Shown here: piece by piece, positions 24,090 to 35,678 of the stretch
Layout: every line of letters starts with the position of its first letter
How positions within the stretch are numbered: the first letter of the stretch is position 1
From: Larix kaempferi
Taxonomy: Eukaryota; Streptophyta; Pinopsida; Pinales; Pinaceae
Length of the DNA stretch: 64,000 nt
Reading direction: 5' to 3'
NCBI GenBank assembly: GCA_027924585.1
Contig: BSBM01000825.1
Location: forward strand, 1,468,001-1,532,000
The notes under the pieces: generated by a model
The model's input: the letters and a program-made list of their open reading frames with translations, nothing else
Database searches by the model: none
What the model was told of the DNA's origin: nothing
Made by a program: the position numbers and the translations under genes

Positions 24090-25599
24090 CTAATCACCCC
24101 TTGAGTGTTCCTGAAATAGAGTTGTGTATGCTTCCTGCATACTACTCTCCAACTCCCAGGTTGCCTCTTCTGGGATAAGGTGCTTCCATTGCACCTTCAC
24201 TTGCCCAATGCTGCGATTCCGGAGAATAGTTTCCCTCCTTCCAAGGATATAGTCCGGTTCCACCGGAAAATCTCCGTCTTGTCCCACCTATACATCATTC
24301 TAGTTTACAACATGAGTAGTATCGTGCACATATTTCTTTAAAAACGATATATGAAAAACATTATGTATTTTTAAGTTAGGTGGCAAGGCTAGTTGGTATG
24401 CCACTTCTCCAACCTTAGATAATATTTCAAAAGGACCGCAATACTCGGGTGCCAACTTGGCACAGCTCCCCAATTTCAGTGAACTCTTTTTCGGTCTTAC
24501 CTTAAGAAATACATGTTCACCAACCTGAAACTCTTTATGATTTCTTTTTGAATCTACTTGACTTTTCTGCCTATCTTGGGCAGCTTTTAAATGTCCTTGT
24601 ACCTATTTCACAATTAGTTCTAACTCTTGCAACAATTCAGGTCCTAAAACAACTCTATTTACTGGATCATTCCATGAAACAGGTGTATCACATTTTCTAC
24701 CATATAGAATTTCAAAAGTACTAAGTCTGGCTGATGCATGATAATGATTATTATAAGCAAATTCTGCTAAGTGTAGGTAGTCTTCCCACTTACCAGGTTG
24801 ATCCTTAACATACATTCTTAATAAATCTTCTAAAAATTGATTTACTCTTTCTGTCTGACCATCCGTTGTGGATGAAATGCTGTACTGAAATTTAAAGTTG
24901 TGTTCAACCCCTTAAACAATGACCTCCAGAAGTTTCCTGTAAACTTCAAGTCATGATCTGAAATTATTACCTTCGGTATTCCATGTAGTCTAAAAATCTG
25001 TTTCATAAAGATATCTGCAATATCTGAGCTTTATGAGTAGTCTTTACGGGTATAAAATGTCCTATCTTGTTGAGTTTGTCCACTACCACCATGATAGAAT
25101 CATGTTGTTTCTGATTTTTGGGTAATCCAGTAATATAATCTATGTTGATTACTTCCCATTTCCAACTTGGTATCGTTAACGGTTGCAACAATCTAGCAGG
25201 ATGTTGGTGTTCAACCTTCACTTTTTGACAATCCAAACATTTAGCTATGTACTCTGCTACTTCATCCTTCATTCTGGGCCAATAATATTCTTTTCTCAGC
25301 ATAGTAATGGTCTTTTGATAACCTGGATGACCAGAGTAGTGACTTTTATGCATCTCATTTAATATCAGAAATTTTATTTCTGGTATATCTAGTACATACA
25401 ATCTGTTTTTAAACAGTAATAAACCGTTTTCCTTCATGCTGAAATCTGCCATACAATTTTCAGAACTGTTGTTTGTTGTCTTTTCCTTCATTTTTCTGTA
25501 TTCTTCATCTGTTTCACTCTTTTCCAGAATCTGATTTTCCAAATCAATTGAATAAGTACTGATTGCTGAAATAAAATTTAGTTTTTCCTTACGACTCAA
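24090..25599 (-). pseudogene. Element C integrase and chromodomain-like tail
   Basis: Remnants are 25599-25003 (198 codons: end of RNase H linker, H2C2 region HKSHYSGHPGYQ to CLDCQ, and the start of the catalytic core IDYITGLPKNQKQHD), 24815-24603 (the YNNHYHASARLSTFEILYGR segment) and 24287-24090 (chromodomain-like KVQWKHLIPEEATWELE). Stops and at least two small frame losses separate them. Architecture and text are close to A and B, so this is a chromovirus integrase that no longer works. Confidence 0.87.
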
Positions 25600-26994
25600 G
25601 GCATCTACAACCTTGTTCTACTTCCCTTTAATATGCTGAATTTCGAAATCATACTCACTTAAGAATGTCAACCATCTTTCTTGTCTAGCGTTCAAGTTTG
25701 TCTGATCTAATAAATATTTCAGACCCATGTTATCTGTTAATAATGTAAACTTTCTGCCAATAAGGTGGTGACGCCACATTTTTAAGGCATGAATGACTGC
25801 TAATAACTCTAAATCATAGGTAGACTAATTCTTTTCATGTACTTTCAGCTTTCTAGATTCATATGCCACTGCATGCCCTTCCTGTGTCAAGACTCCACCG
25901 AGCCCATCATTGCATGCGTCTGTACAAACTACAAAATCCTTGTTGGGGTCTGTTATCCTCAAGATAGGTGCTGTCGTCAATAGTTCCTTTAATTTCTTAA
26001 AAATGTCAGCACATTTCTGATCCCAAACAAATTTCTCCCCTTTCTTCTGGAAGGAAGTTATAGGGTTGGAAATTTTTGAAAAATTCTCTATAAACTTTCT
26101 GTAATACCCAGTAATGCCCATAAATGATCTTACATCTGACACATCTTTAGGAACTGGCCAGTCATTAATGGCCCTTATCTTGTCGGGTTCAACCAATATT
26201 CCTTCTGCTGAAATTATGTGTCCTAAATACTGAATCTTGTCTTTGTGGAAGTCACACTTACTAAACTTGGTGTATAATTGATGATCTCTTAGTACTTGTA
26301 AGATAATTTGTAATTGTTCATCATGCTCTTCTTTGCTTTTTTAGCACACTAAAATGTCGTCTATAAACACAACAACAAACTTGTCTAAATATTTATGCAG
26401 AATATTATTCATCAAACACATAAATACAGTCGGGGCATTAGTCAAGCCAAACAGCAGGACTATGAACTCGTAATGTCCATACCGAGTTCGGAAAGCTATC
26501 TTGAAAATATCTTAATCCTTAACCCGTACTTGATGATATCCTGATCTTAGATCAATCTTCAAAAATACTGTTGCTCCATGCAGCTAATCAAATAGATCAT
26601 CTATGCAGGGCAACGGATACCTATTCTTGATTGTCATCTTATTGAGTTGGCGATAATCTATGCATAGTCTCAAGGTTCTGTCTTTCTTCTTAACAAAGAT
26701 GACAGGTGCTCCCCAAGGAGACACACTCAGTCTAATATACTTCTTGTCAATAAGTTCCTTCAACTGTGATTTTAATTTGATTAACTCCAGTATATTCATT
26801 CTATATGGAGATTTTGAATTTGGTACTGCTCCCGGTATTAACTCTATGGTAAAATCTAAAACTCTTTTGGGTGGTAATCCTGGAATCTCCTCAGGAAATA
26901 CATCCCTAAAATCCTTTAAGACAGGTATGTCCTCTAATTTCAGTTTGTCCTCTTTATCCACAAACTCATTGTTCACTACATTTACTGCAAACAT
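25600..26994 (-). pseudogene. Element C RT and RNase H
   Basis: 26994-26584 encodes the pre-RT linker and RT N-terminal part ([41 protein letters not shown]). The palm around 26300-26580 is present but stopped several times. 26196-25825 encodes the connection region and the start of RNase H ([21 protein letters not shown]), and the rest of RNase H continues to 25600 with stops. It is equivalent to the same parts of A and B. Confidence 0.87.
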
Positions 26995-27153
26995 TTGGCA
27001 TCATTTTCTAACTACCCTCTTAACTTGCATGGCTGAAATCTGTCTAAGGGTTACCTTCCTTGGAATGCCTTTTATTTCTACAGTTTTCCCTTCGTCATTT
27101 AAACATGTAAAACTTTTTCCATAACAGTCCAGGATGACATGATGGGCTTCTAA

Positions 27154-27640
27154 CTAGTCCATCCCAACTATAATATCGTAAGAACCTAAAGGTAGGATGT
27201 TCAACTTGATTTGTGTTTGTAAATGATTCATGGACAAAACACAATTTTCTATAAAATCTGATACTTTTCTCTTTGTTTCAGTTGCTAGTCTAACTAGCCA
27301 AGATTTACTAAACTTTTCAGTTTTCAATTTAAGACTTTCCATAATGTTTGGTGATATGTAACTTAAGCTAGAACCTGGATCAATTAAAATAGTAACAGGA
27401 TGATCATATAACATACCTTCAATCTCTACCATGGAGATTTGATGATCTGCTTTCCTGTTGTCGAGTGCTGCATTAATTCTTGGCATCTCTCTTGCCATGT
27501 CTCCAACAGTAGGTTCAGTCTAAATAGAGTTGATGTTGCTTGCCTTCCGCTTCCTTAAGGGACATTCTGATGCGTAATGGGGGCCTTGACATTCAAAACA
27601 TTTTATATGTGTCTTTGTCTCACTGGTCTTGGCGGTATTA
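27154..27640 (-). pseudogene. Element C zinc knuckle and protease
   Basis: Zinc knuckle CFECQGPHYASEC near 27560-27605 (CX2CX3HX4C), then the protease in 27498-27154 (VTILIDPGSSLSYISPN and YDIIVGMD, stopped directly after). At least two stops lie between the knuckle and the RT region. Confidence 0.85.
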
Positions 27641-27711
27641 GGTGCATTTCGGGGTGCTGTAGAATTCTGCTATAAATTATTTCTGGAATTATTCCCTTGA
27701 TAATTTCGGTT

Positions 27712-28779
27712 CTAAAAATTTTTCCTTTGAAATCCAGAATTTCCACTGAATCTGAAATTTTTCTTTTTCTGTTCAAAATTATTGGGCTTATGATTTTTCC
27801 AGTTTGACATTCCTTCTCTTTTCCGATTTGTGTCATAACATAAAACTGCCTTTCTCATAGCCTCTTCCAAGGTTTTAGGACTGTCATACTCAATTCTGTC
27901 CTTAATACTGAAAGGTAGATAGCTCAAGTACCTTTGAATTTTTTGTTTTTATTCTATGAGGTATGGTACATATCTCAGTAAGTTCAGAAACTTACTGTTC
28001 ATTTCCTTCATGTTCATACCTCCCAACTTCAAATCGTAGAACTCTTTAGATTTTTCTTCATAGTACTGTTCAGATAGAAACTTCTTCTTGAAATATTGTT
28101 TAAAAGCACTCCATCTTACATCTTTATCTTTGATGCCATTTACCCTTTTGATGTCCTACCACCAGATATCTGCTTTTCCGGTCAAGTTATATATAGCCAT
28201 TTTTTCCTTTAAGAACTCTGAATAGTTATAGATCTGGAAGTATTTCTTCATACCGGACAACCAAGCTTCAGTTGTCTCGCCTTTCTCAGTTTCTCAATTG
28301 AAAATTGGAGGTCTTATCTTCTTGAATTCTCCATAAATCTACTCATATTCCTTATGATTTTTCCTTCTTGGTTTGGAATCTCCTTCACTGCTGTCACTGG
28401 TATACTTACGTTTCCTTTTGCGTACTTCAATAGCATCTCTTGATGAGGTTGAGCTATATTTTAATTCACTGGTTTTTATGCTCTAATTTTTATCAGTGTG
28501 AGGCATATCCTCAACTTTGGAAATATCTTCATTGTTTCTCTCTTGTTCCTCTGTTTGACTGTGTTCAAACAACACTTGATTTAGTTGTTCTTGTGCTTGC
28601 AGAATCCTCTCATTATCTTGTTTCACAGATCTGATTTCTGCTTTTAATTCATGGAAAGCACATAACAGTTTTGATGAACTGTTATTTAAATCCCTGTGTC
28701 CTTCCTCTACATAGTGTTGTCCTGAACTATGACTGTTTGGCTGAAATCTATCGCTTAAATGTTCAGCTGAGTTCTCCAT
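27712..28779 (-). pseudogene. Element C gag
   Basis: ATG at 28779. The first 98 codons are open (coiled-coil-like SKLLCAFHELKAEIRSVKQD, NERILQAQEQLNQ), as in A. The capsid-like part follows with stops, including a section readable at 27927-27712 (LPFSIKDRIEYDSPKTLEEAMRKAVL). It aligns along its length with A's gag in domain order and key words. Confidence 0.86.
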
Positions 28780-28897
28780 ATCTGTAACTGGAAATAATTT
28801 CTGGTATAAGATAATAATTAAATTTTTAAGTTAGTACAATTTTCTGTTTTAAAAAAAAAGAAATTCTACTGCGTGTTTTGGACCTCATTCAGGCTTA

Positions 28898-28923
28898 GAG
28901 TTCGAATCTATGCTCTGATACCA
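28898..28923 (-). other. Primer binding site of C
   Basis: On the minus strand TGGTATCAGAGCATAGATTC begins two bases from the LTR end, an initiator tRNA-Met type site with a match of about 12 bases. Confidence 0.85.
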
Positions 28924-28925
28924 CA

Positions 28926-29306
28926 TGTAACATCCCGAAATTTCATAAAAATTTAAAAATTTTGATAACAGCATTAATTATGATAATAATAATTGTGGAA
29001 ATAGTAAATTGAGATTGCGACAACATTAATTGTACAGTTGTTAGTACTAAACATGATTTAATTTATGTTTTAGCAGAAAAATGATAATGACAGTTTAACA
29101 TATAATTAATAAACATGATTATGATAACAAATGTACTAAACGATCGGTAATTTGATGCGACACTGTTTTCTTTTGCATAGATACTAACAGTTTGACCTTT
29201 GATGAAAAGGGTGTCCTACAAGGTACCCTGGAGCTTACTTAGCTGCAACGCTAAAGCATATTGAATGTCCTATGTTCAGACGACAGGTAAGAGTTTTCAT
29301 GGCTGC
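28926..29306 (-). repeat. Element C right (5') LTR, first segment
   Basis: 381 bases matching the start of 19679-24049, up to the D insertion. The last five bases, GCTGC, are D's left target copy. Confidence 0.93.
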
Positions 29307-30246
29307 TGTATTGGAGAAAACTCACTATGGCTTGGGAATACCACAACAGATAGATGACTACCAGAAATCTACTCAATTCTCAAAACAATGCTATTATAAA
29401 TGACAATGTTAAAACAATGGAGAAATGTAACCAACCTCGATCCAACATTTGATGTAGATCCCCGTTGGAGCTTTCAATCCGCGCACATCCAAGCACTTGT
29501 AATCTACAAATTAGTCTCGAAAACCAATATCTAACAAGTACATGTGATATATAAATAAAATTAACATTATCAATAACAATGGTCCATAATATCATAAGCA
29601 AATGTAACCCAATGTATAATAAATGACATTCACACCATGAATGGACGAGAATATGAGTATTTCTATTAATGAACAAGAAGAAGTACAAAGTGATATGACC
29701 TCTTGCTGGCAACCAATCTAAACCAAGATCTAGATAAATCCACTTATGCCTCCACCACTTCAATCCTCCATGAATGGCAAACTCAAACTAGAAAGGATTT
29801 TGGAAGGTGAACATAACTGGTTCACAACTACAAGGATCAATGAGTGCAGACTCAAGATAGGGCAAAAATCCACTAGAGTGCCTTTACTATTCTCTTCTTT
29901 TTCCTGTCCATAAGCCATATGTACTCAATATATAGTCCTCTCAAAGGTAGGTGAAAGGACTCATCGAGATGTTACTTGGGCAGATGGAGAGCCAAAGGTC
30001 ACCCAATGACCGCTTTTTGGGAGTAAAAAGTAATAAAATAGTGGTTTTTACCATTTTACTTGATACCCGCGGGCTATAGGAATGCAACTCGCGGGTACGC
30101 ATGCTATAGTGATGCAACATGCGGGTAGGAACAAAAATAGGATAGACTGGTATCACTGAAGGATGAAAACGGATCTGAGTCACTGAAATGGATCCTACAG
30201 GACAAAGAATGTTGATGCTCACAGGGTGGAAGATTTCTATGTAACA
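29307..30246 (-). repeat. Element D left (3') LTR
   Basis: Plus-strand TGTATTGGAG to ATGTAACA. It contains a 127-codon minus-strand open frame (29763-29380) that also stays open in the other LTR, and a CCCGCGGG-type cluster at 30065-30128. Confidence 0.95.
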
Positions 30247-30262
30247 AATGCCCCCTAATGTG
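30247..30262 (-). other. Polypurine tract of D
   Basis: On the minus strand ATTAGGGGGCATT directly precedes the 3' LTR start TGTTACA. Confidence 0.8.
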
Positions 30263-32460
30263 TGAGGTTAGAGACTGAAATGTGCTACGATGGCCGAAAT
30301 ACATTATAAAACTCAGAAGTGGAGTGATGGAGACACAAGTGGAAAGAACGGATCACTCATCATAATACAATAGTATCTCTGAATACATGTCGGTATAGTA
30401 CAACAATATGATACAGTGGCCATGAATAGGCAGTACACAAGTAGATACATGTCATAAGTGATCATAGCCATGATCCCTCTATAGTAAGATATGGTCTTCT
30501 GCTGAAAAGAAGACAACTGGTGCAAACTGGAGGTACAAACTGCTGAAATCTGAGAGGTGATATATCAGATGTAAAGTCAAAGTCATATGTAGCATACTGA
30601 ATGCCACAATCACCTGGGGTCTTCTACACAAGTCTTCGACAGTGCAAGTCCCATCAAGTGAATAAAGGAGTTGGGGTCAAACCTTATGAGACATCATCTG
30701 ATTACTGGTCATTGATGTATACCGTTAATAGACGCGAGATGACCCACCGATAATGAAAATGGGCATCAAGGCACATAGCGCAATCATCAGAGTGTGAATA
30801 AATGGGTTGAAGTCGAACACTAGGATGAATCCATCGATCAGGGGACATTGGTGTATTCCCAAAACTGTTGATGGCAAGAGAACCTGCCACTAATGACTGC
30901 AAGCCTCAAGGTACTCAACCGAACTCTAAGCCTCAAGTTCTGGAATAAATGATTTGAAGTCGACGGAATGAGACTTGCTGGAAGGAGGGCATTAAGGAAT
31001 CCCCCATCAACCAGCACGAGGTACCAGCAATGCTGAAAGATTTAGAAGATATCAGGTGAAACGGATTGACTCAATAAGGATGGCCGACATGCAATAGTCA
31101 AGATATCTGAGGAGTGGCCGACACTGGTTTCGGGACTTCCTTTGAACAAGAGCATGAGCAGAACGATAGACTCAGGCAGCATAGACTTGACATAAACTGT
31201 GCAATGTGGGAGGCATTACAGAGGGCTCCATAATGACTGGAAGCTAAACCAATCAGTGGAGAAAACTGAGAAACAAGTACATCTCCTAAGGCCAACTATA
31301 GTCCCGACTCATAATGTATGGAGTGGAATGAATGCTCTGTTCAAAAGTGACACAACAGCTGCCAAAAAGAAATAGTGACCATAATCCCGTCTGGCTTTTT
31401 GGAATATTTGATTTTTTTTGTCTTTTTCATATTTGGGAAAAGCTTGAAAAAGAATAAAATTGCTTATAGTACAACAAGTGAGGGAACGAGTGTCAAATAG
31501 CTAGTAGACTAGTCCGAAACAGTGGAACATACCTATGCTCAATGCAAGGAAGTGCGTGCAGGATGTGGACACTCGGGGGTGTGTTCCCTCAGGGTCAAAG
31601 GGTCATCAAATTGTGAAGGGAAAATATATAAGCATTGCAGGGCTCAACAAGGAAAGTGCTCAGGCACCAGGCTAACAATTGATTAAGCAGGAGCCGGCAC
31701 AAGGCTCAAGCGGCAAGCAGGATGATGCAATGCAATCACAACATGATATAAGTGAGGGGAGTCCTTAAGGGAGATGGCCAACATAAGACAATGTAGAGTA
31801 TGAGTCTTTATCGCAACGTCATGGCGTGACTACAAAGGACTCCCAATCCTGAGGACAAACAATGGCAAGGGCACCAAAAGCATAATGAGGTTCTAACTAG
31901 GGTACCCATGTTCGGGAAAGCCCTACCGCCACATGATGACACTTCTATAACAGTGTGAAGGTTCCGTGTCAGTCATGAAGCAGGGTTGCACCTAGGTTTT
32001 ATGAAAATGGTTAACAGGTCAAATGCATAATGCATGTGGAAAGGGCATCTAACCTATATGCTAGGTGTGAAACATACCTGTCGTAGGTGTGAAATGGATC
32101 AGAACAACTCTCGCCGAGGGAATCTATTGAAGAACACTACTCCAGGACACAATATTAGTTCATAACAGCCCAAAATGGAAAAAACTATAGAAAAGTGGGT
32201 CCAGAAAATTATAAATAATAATAAAATTTAATAATTTTCAATTCATTTGCATTATTCACCATTTTGGAATTGAGTGGTAAGTTTGCACCTGAAACTTCAA
32301 GCACCGATCGTGGGAGCTACGAGCAACCGTTCAATGAACCGTCTGGATCAGGTTAGTGGTCACTGCCATACCTTTCATTTAAGTTCTTTTATTTCAATTT
32401 TGGTCGGTGGGATATTTTGTTTGGCCAAGCTCTAAATGGCTTTGGCGCTACCCGCGGGCT
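30263..32460. other. Non-coding region of D between 3' LTR and antisense gene
   Basis: About 2.2 kb without a convincing frame on either strand. Three degenerate copies of a short block (AATAAATGNNTTGAAGTCGA-like) start at about 30661, 30797 and 30943, some 136-146 bases apart. A TATA-like stretch (TTATAAATAATAATAAAA) lies near 32208-32226. It could serve the plus-strand gene at 32619, but this is inference. Confidence 0.55.
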
Positions 32461-32617
32461 GTAAGTATGCGGGTCGCGGGTAGGGCATCAAATGCACAGT
32501 CAAAAAACTGACTGCCCGCGTCTACCTGCACCTGTCTACAATATAGCCCGCAGGTACGGTCGTGAAGAAGTTTTTTAAGCATGAAACTGACTAAAAATCT
32601 CTTGCTTTGCACTCCAG
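32461..32617 (+). other. Possible 5' UTR intron of the antisense gene
   Basis: A strong donor-like site (GTAAGTATG at 32461) and an acceptor-like site (TTTGCACTCCAG ending 32617) bracket 157 bases. The ATG of the antisense frame follows one base later. Only the splice-like ends and the position support this. Confidence 0.35.
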
Positions 32618-32618
32618 G

Positions 32619-33968
32619 ATGGTTCTAGAGTGGAGAGAATGAGAGCATGACGAGGTAGGTGAGGCCGTGCGCAACAATTTGCAAGCACAACAAGCATTGC
32701 AAGCATGTGGCTTATATAAATACTGGAGTCTCGGGGGCTTAATGGCCCAAAACCTACTACTCCATCATTTGATCAACTACTGGGATGTGGATGCTCAACA
32801 CTTCATCCTCAACGGGAAAACACTGACACTGGAAGTAGAGGATATCTATTTCATTACTGGTTTGTCCCGTAGAGGGGAAGTGGCTAGTCTTCGGTCATGA
32901 ACCGTGGGTGGTGGGATTACTGTGCAAGACTACATAGTACGGTACTGTACCGCCAACACACAACCAGTGGGAAGTCAAGTGTCGGTCAATCTCATAACGG
33001 ACTTGAGCACAAAGATCATTGTGGAAACTCTGGTGCGGATCACAGGATCTAAAGCACTACATCAAGCATCCAGACCGGTGATGTTCTATGCATCACAATG
33101 CTTGCAACCTATTGTATTCGACTGGTGTACTACTCTGCTGGTGTCTATGAAGACACAACTAACAGAATGAAAAGACGGGAAGGCCAAAAACTTTGGGTAT
33201 GGTAGCATCCTCTGCAGTTTCTTCTTTGAGAGGGTTCTGGGACTTAGCTTGAGGGTGGATGTCTCTCCTCACAGTCTCCGAGATCCAGCCCTGACCCGGT
33301 GGGCTGAGATACTGACATGACAGGGTGGTGGCCGTCTGGCATCACCATATACTGAGGATTTCTTCTGCTGGTGGAACCGACAGGTGATTACTATAGAGGA
33401 CTACCCCTATGCGGGGATAGAATTCAGACAGGACCGTGACATGACATGCCGCTCCCACCAGGTACAGCTTTTGGAGACATCGGTGAGTACTCTTTTGGTT
33501 TTGTGTTTTTAAATTTTTATGGATTTTTTTATTATAGTTAAAATGCAAAAAATATTTTTGGTGGTAATGTCATGTGATAATGGGTGACTGTTTGCTCACA
33601 GAAAAAGGCCCAGTGAGACCCGAGGGCTTCCCGAGACATGGTCGTCGGTTAGAGATAAGGTGGTAGCAGATGCTGCAGTAGGGCGCACACTACAGACGTT
33701 GCGGCACAACATATCACGGATGGTTTCCCGAGTACCACTGATAGAGGTAGCCCGACTACCTGAGGCTATGCAGCGCCAGGTAGTGGGTGTTCCTGGTGAG
33801 TGGGTGCGGCTACTGCAACGGATGGCCAACGCAGTACAATACTACTATGAGACACATCCCGTTGATTCGGCAGCTAGACCTCCTCGGAGAGAGTATATAT
33901 CCCAGGGTCTCATCATTTTTGTATCGATATGTATATTTTTGAGGGTTACGGGCTCCAGTCTTGTATGA
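32619..33968 (+). pseudogene. Antisense gene inside D, plant-mobile-domain-like, TGA-broken
   Basis: It runs against D's own coding strand, between pol and the 3' LTR. From ATG 32619 one frame runs 288 codons to 33482 and is broken only by four TGA codons (32640, 32898, 33168, 33318); there is no TAA, TAG or frameshift. A donor-like GTGAGT follows at 33483. Acceptor-like AGs at 33600-33601 or 33616-33617 lead into a second open stretch ending at 33968; only the second AG keeps the frame. The first part (HHLINYWDVDAQHFILNGKT, then LEVEDIYFITGLSRRGE) has the pattern W..., F...G..., L...D..., GL... of plant mobile domain or plant transposon-protein families. The later part is Trp/Phe-rich (GYGSILCSFFFERVLGL, EDFFCWWNRQ). 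Antisense frames at this position are known in some Tat elements, such as Grande. The function is unknown. Confidence 0.62.
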
Positions 33969-34073
33969 CACTACCATTTTTGGACATATTTATATATATA
34001 TACAACGTTGGTTCTCGGTTCTACTATATGTGTGTATGGTACAAATGTATGAATGTCTTTGTATTTATGTGCT
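33969..34073. other. Spacer between antisense gene and second RNase H of D
   Basis: AT-rich and short. The two genes converge here with their 3' ends about 100 bases apart. No terminator is recognised. Confidence 0.5.
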
Positions 34074-34502
34074 TCATGATGAATGTGACAAATGCCAATC
34101 TAATACATAGTTAGCGTATGCATCAGATATATAATTATGACTTCTCGTAATGTGAATATATGTAATGGAAACAAAATGTCTCTCCAAGAGTCGTACCTTA
34201 AGGAATATTCGTAGTAATGTAGGGTCTCGTACACAGTACTGCCCATTCAGCTGAGACACAACTAGTTGTGAATCCAGGCGGACTTCTAAAGACTGGATGT
34301 CATGTGAAATGGCATCCCGAAGTAGCTCAACAATGACACTATACTCAGCCACATTATTAGATGTAGGACCGAGACAAGCACTTCCTGAGGACACAACTAG
34401 ATGGTCAGGTGAAAAGATAACCCAGGCAGCAGAAGCAAGTTGCTGCGTATGTCGCCTAACACCATCCGCGAAACCTAAGAACGTAGAACATCCCGCTGAC
34501 AT
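34074..34502 (-). CDS. Element D second, archaeal-type RNase H domain
   Basis: 142 codons on the minus strand, downstream of integrase. It has the RNase H fold pattern of the RVT_3/archaeal-type group: Asp in FADGVRR, Glu in NNVAEYSVIVELL, Asp in VRLDSQLVVSQLNG and Asp in YISDAYAN, so all four acidic residues are in place. The segment RDAISHDIQSLEVRLDSQLV is characteristic. A normal RNase H follows the RT at 35980-36290, so D carries two. The first lies in the usual Gypsy place and this one follows integrase. It shares the frame of the RT region but not of the integrase, so it sits behind a frameshift. The upstream ATG is not a certain start, since this is polyprotein. Confidence 0.85.
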   Translation of the reverse strand: MSAGCSTFLGFADGVRRHTQQLASAAWVIFSPDHLVVSSGSACLGPTSNNVAEYSVIVELLRDAISHDIQSLEVRLDSQLVVSQLNGQYCVRDPTLLRIFLKVRLLERHFVSITYIHITRSHNYISDAYANYVLDWHLSHSS

Positions 34503-34614
34503 CTGTCAATCAAATAGAGGCTAATCAGTAGACCCGACAACCAAAAAGGAAACCTAGACTATGTACAGAAAAAATATACAATAGTGTACAAAAGTATCAG
34601 CTTGAACCAAAGGT

Positions 34615-35583
34615 TCAAGCGTAATACCGCTTGAGGTAGAGCCCATTTCTAGGCTCCTTCAAGACAACTCCCTTGTAATCTTCTAACTCATAAGCTCCTT
34701 TTTCAAGGACACGCCTCACAATGTAAGGACCGTGCCACATGGGATTGAACTTTCCTACCCCCAGGGGTTCTTTAGCTTGGTCATACAAGAGTACCAAGTC
34801 ACCTTCAGCATATTGTCGGGGATGGACAGACCTATCATATTGAACCTTGACACGACACTTGTTAACATCAATGGCCACAGCGGCATCTCGATGGTGCTCA
34901 TCAAGTTGTTCAATCTCCGTCGTATCAGGGAGGATCTCTATGGCTAGCTTAAGCGAAGGGATCTCGCATTCAATCGGTAAAAGTGACTCCACACCATGAA
35001 CTAACTGGAACGGTGAGAACCCGGTGGTAGTCTTAACTGCGGTTCGATATGCCCACAAAGCAGGATATAACATGATATGCCAATTGGTCTTGCTTTGTTG
35101 GATGGTACGTTGGAGAATGGTCTTCAAAGACTTATTGACTGCTTCAACCTGACTATTCGCTTGAGGATAGTAGGAAGACGAGTGTTCCTGACGAAACCCA
35201 AGCTTGAGAGACAAATCCTCCATCATCTTATTTTGAAAGTGACTGCCATGGTCAGTGACAATCTCTTTCGGGATACCGAATCGAGTGATAATCTGGTTGA
35301 ACATGAAATGGGCTACAGTAGCACCATCGGCTTTAACGGTAGGCAAGGCCTCAGCCCATTTGGAAGAATAATCCACGGCCACAATAATATGATGATGCCC
35401 CCCAGCCAAAGCTGGTTTGCAATCTATGAAATATACCCCCCACTTAGTGAAGGGACTGACGGTGACGACTGGATGGAGGGGCGCTGGATGCGAGTGTATG
35501 TTCCGAGAAAACACCTGGCAAGGGTGACATCTCTTCACAGCATTAATACAATCTTTAAATATAGTAGGACAAAAATAACCCAC
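34615..35583 (-). CDS. Element D integrase
   Basis: 322 open codons on the minus strand. The end of the zinc-binding region (CINAVKRCHPCQ) is followed by the catalytic core: Asp in VYFIDCKPA, Asp in VTDHGSHF and Glu in SQVEAVNKSLK. A C-terminal module follows (FNPMWHGPYIVRRVLEKGAYELEDYKG) with no chromodomain. The frame differs by one from the RT part, so a frameshift lies between 35583 and 35679. The enzyme would insert D's cDNA. All three catalytic acids are kept. Confidence 0.9.
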   Translation of the reverse strand: MGYFCPTIFKDCINAVKRCHPCQVFSRNIHSHPAPLHPVVTVSPFTKWGVYFIDCKPALAGGHHHIIVAVDYSSKWAEALPTVKADGATVAHFMFNQIITRFGIPKEIVTDHGSHFQNKMMEDLSLKLGFRQEHSSSYYPQANSQVEAVNKSLKTILQRTIQQSKTNWHIMLYPALWAYRTAVKTTTGFSPFQLVHGVESLLPIECEIPSLKLAIEILPDTTEIEQLDEHHRDAAVAIDVNKCRVKVQYDRSVHPRQYAEGDLVLLYDQAKEPLGVGKFNPMWHGPYIVRRVLEKGAYELEDYKGVVLKEPRNGLYLKRYYA

Positions 35584-35678
35584 TCACATAATACATTGGG
35601 CTGTAGCAAGCCCGAATAAGTGACCACCACACGCCCCTGCATGGCAATCATTAAGTACCCGTTCTGCTTCTTCGTGAG

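Noticed and set aside
35077-35619. 180-codon plus-strand frame over D's integrase
   Set aside because: Shadow of the minus-strand integrase, whose conserved motifs account for the sequence.
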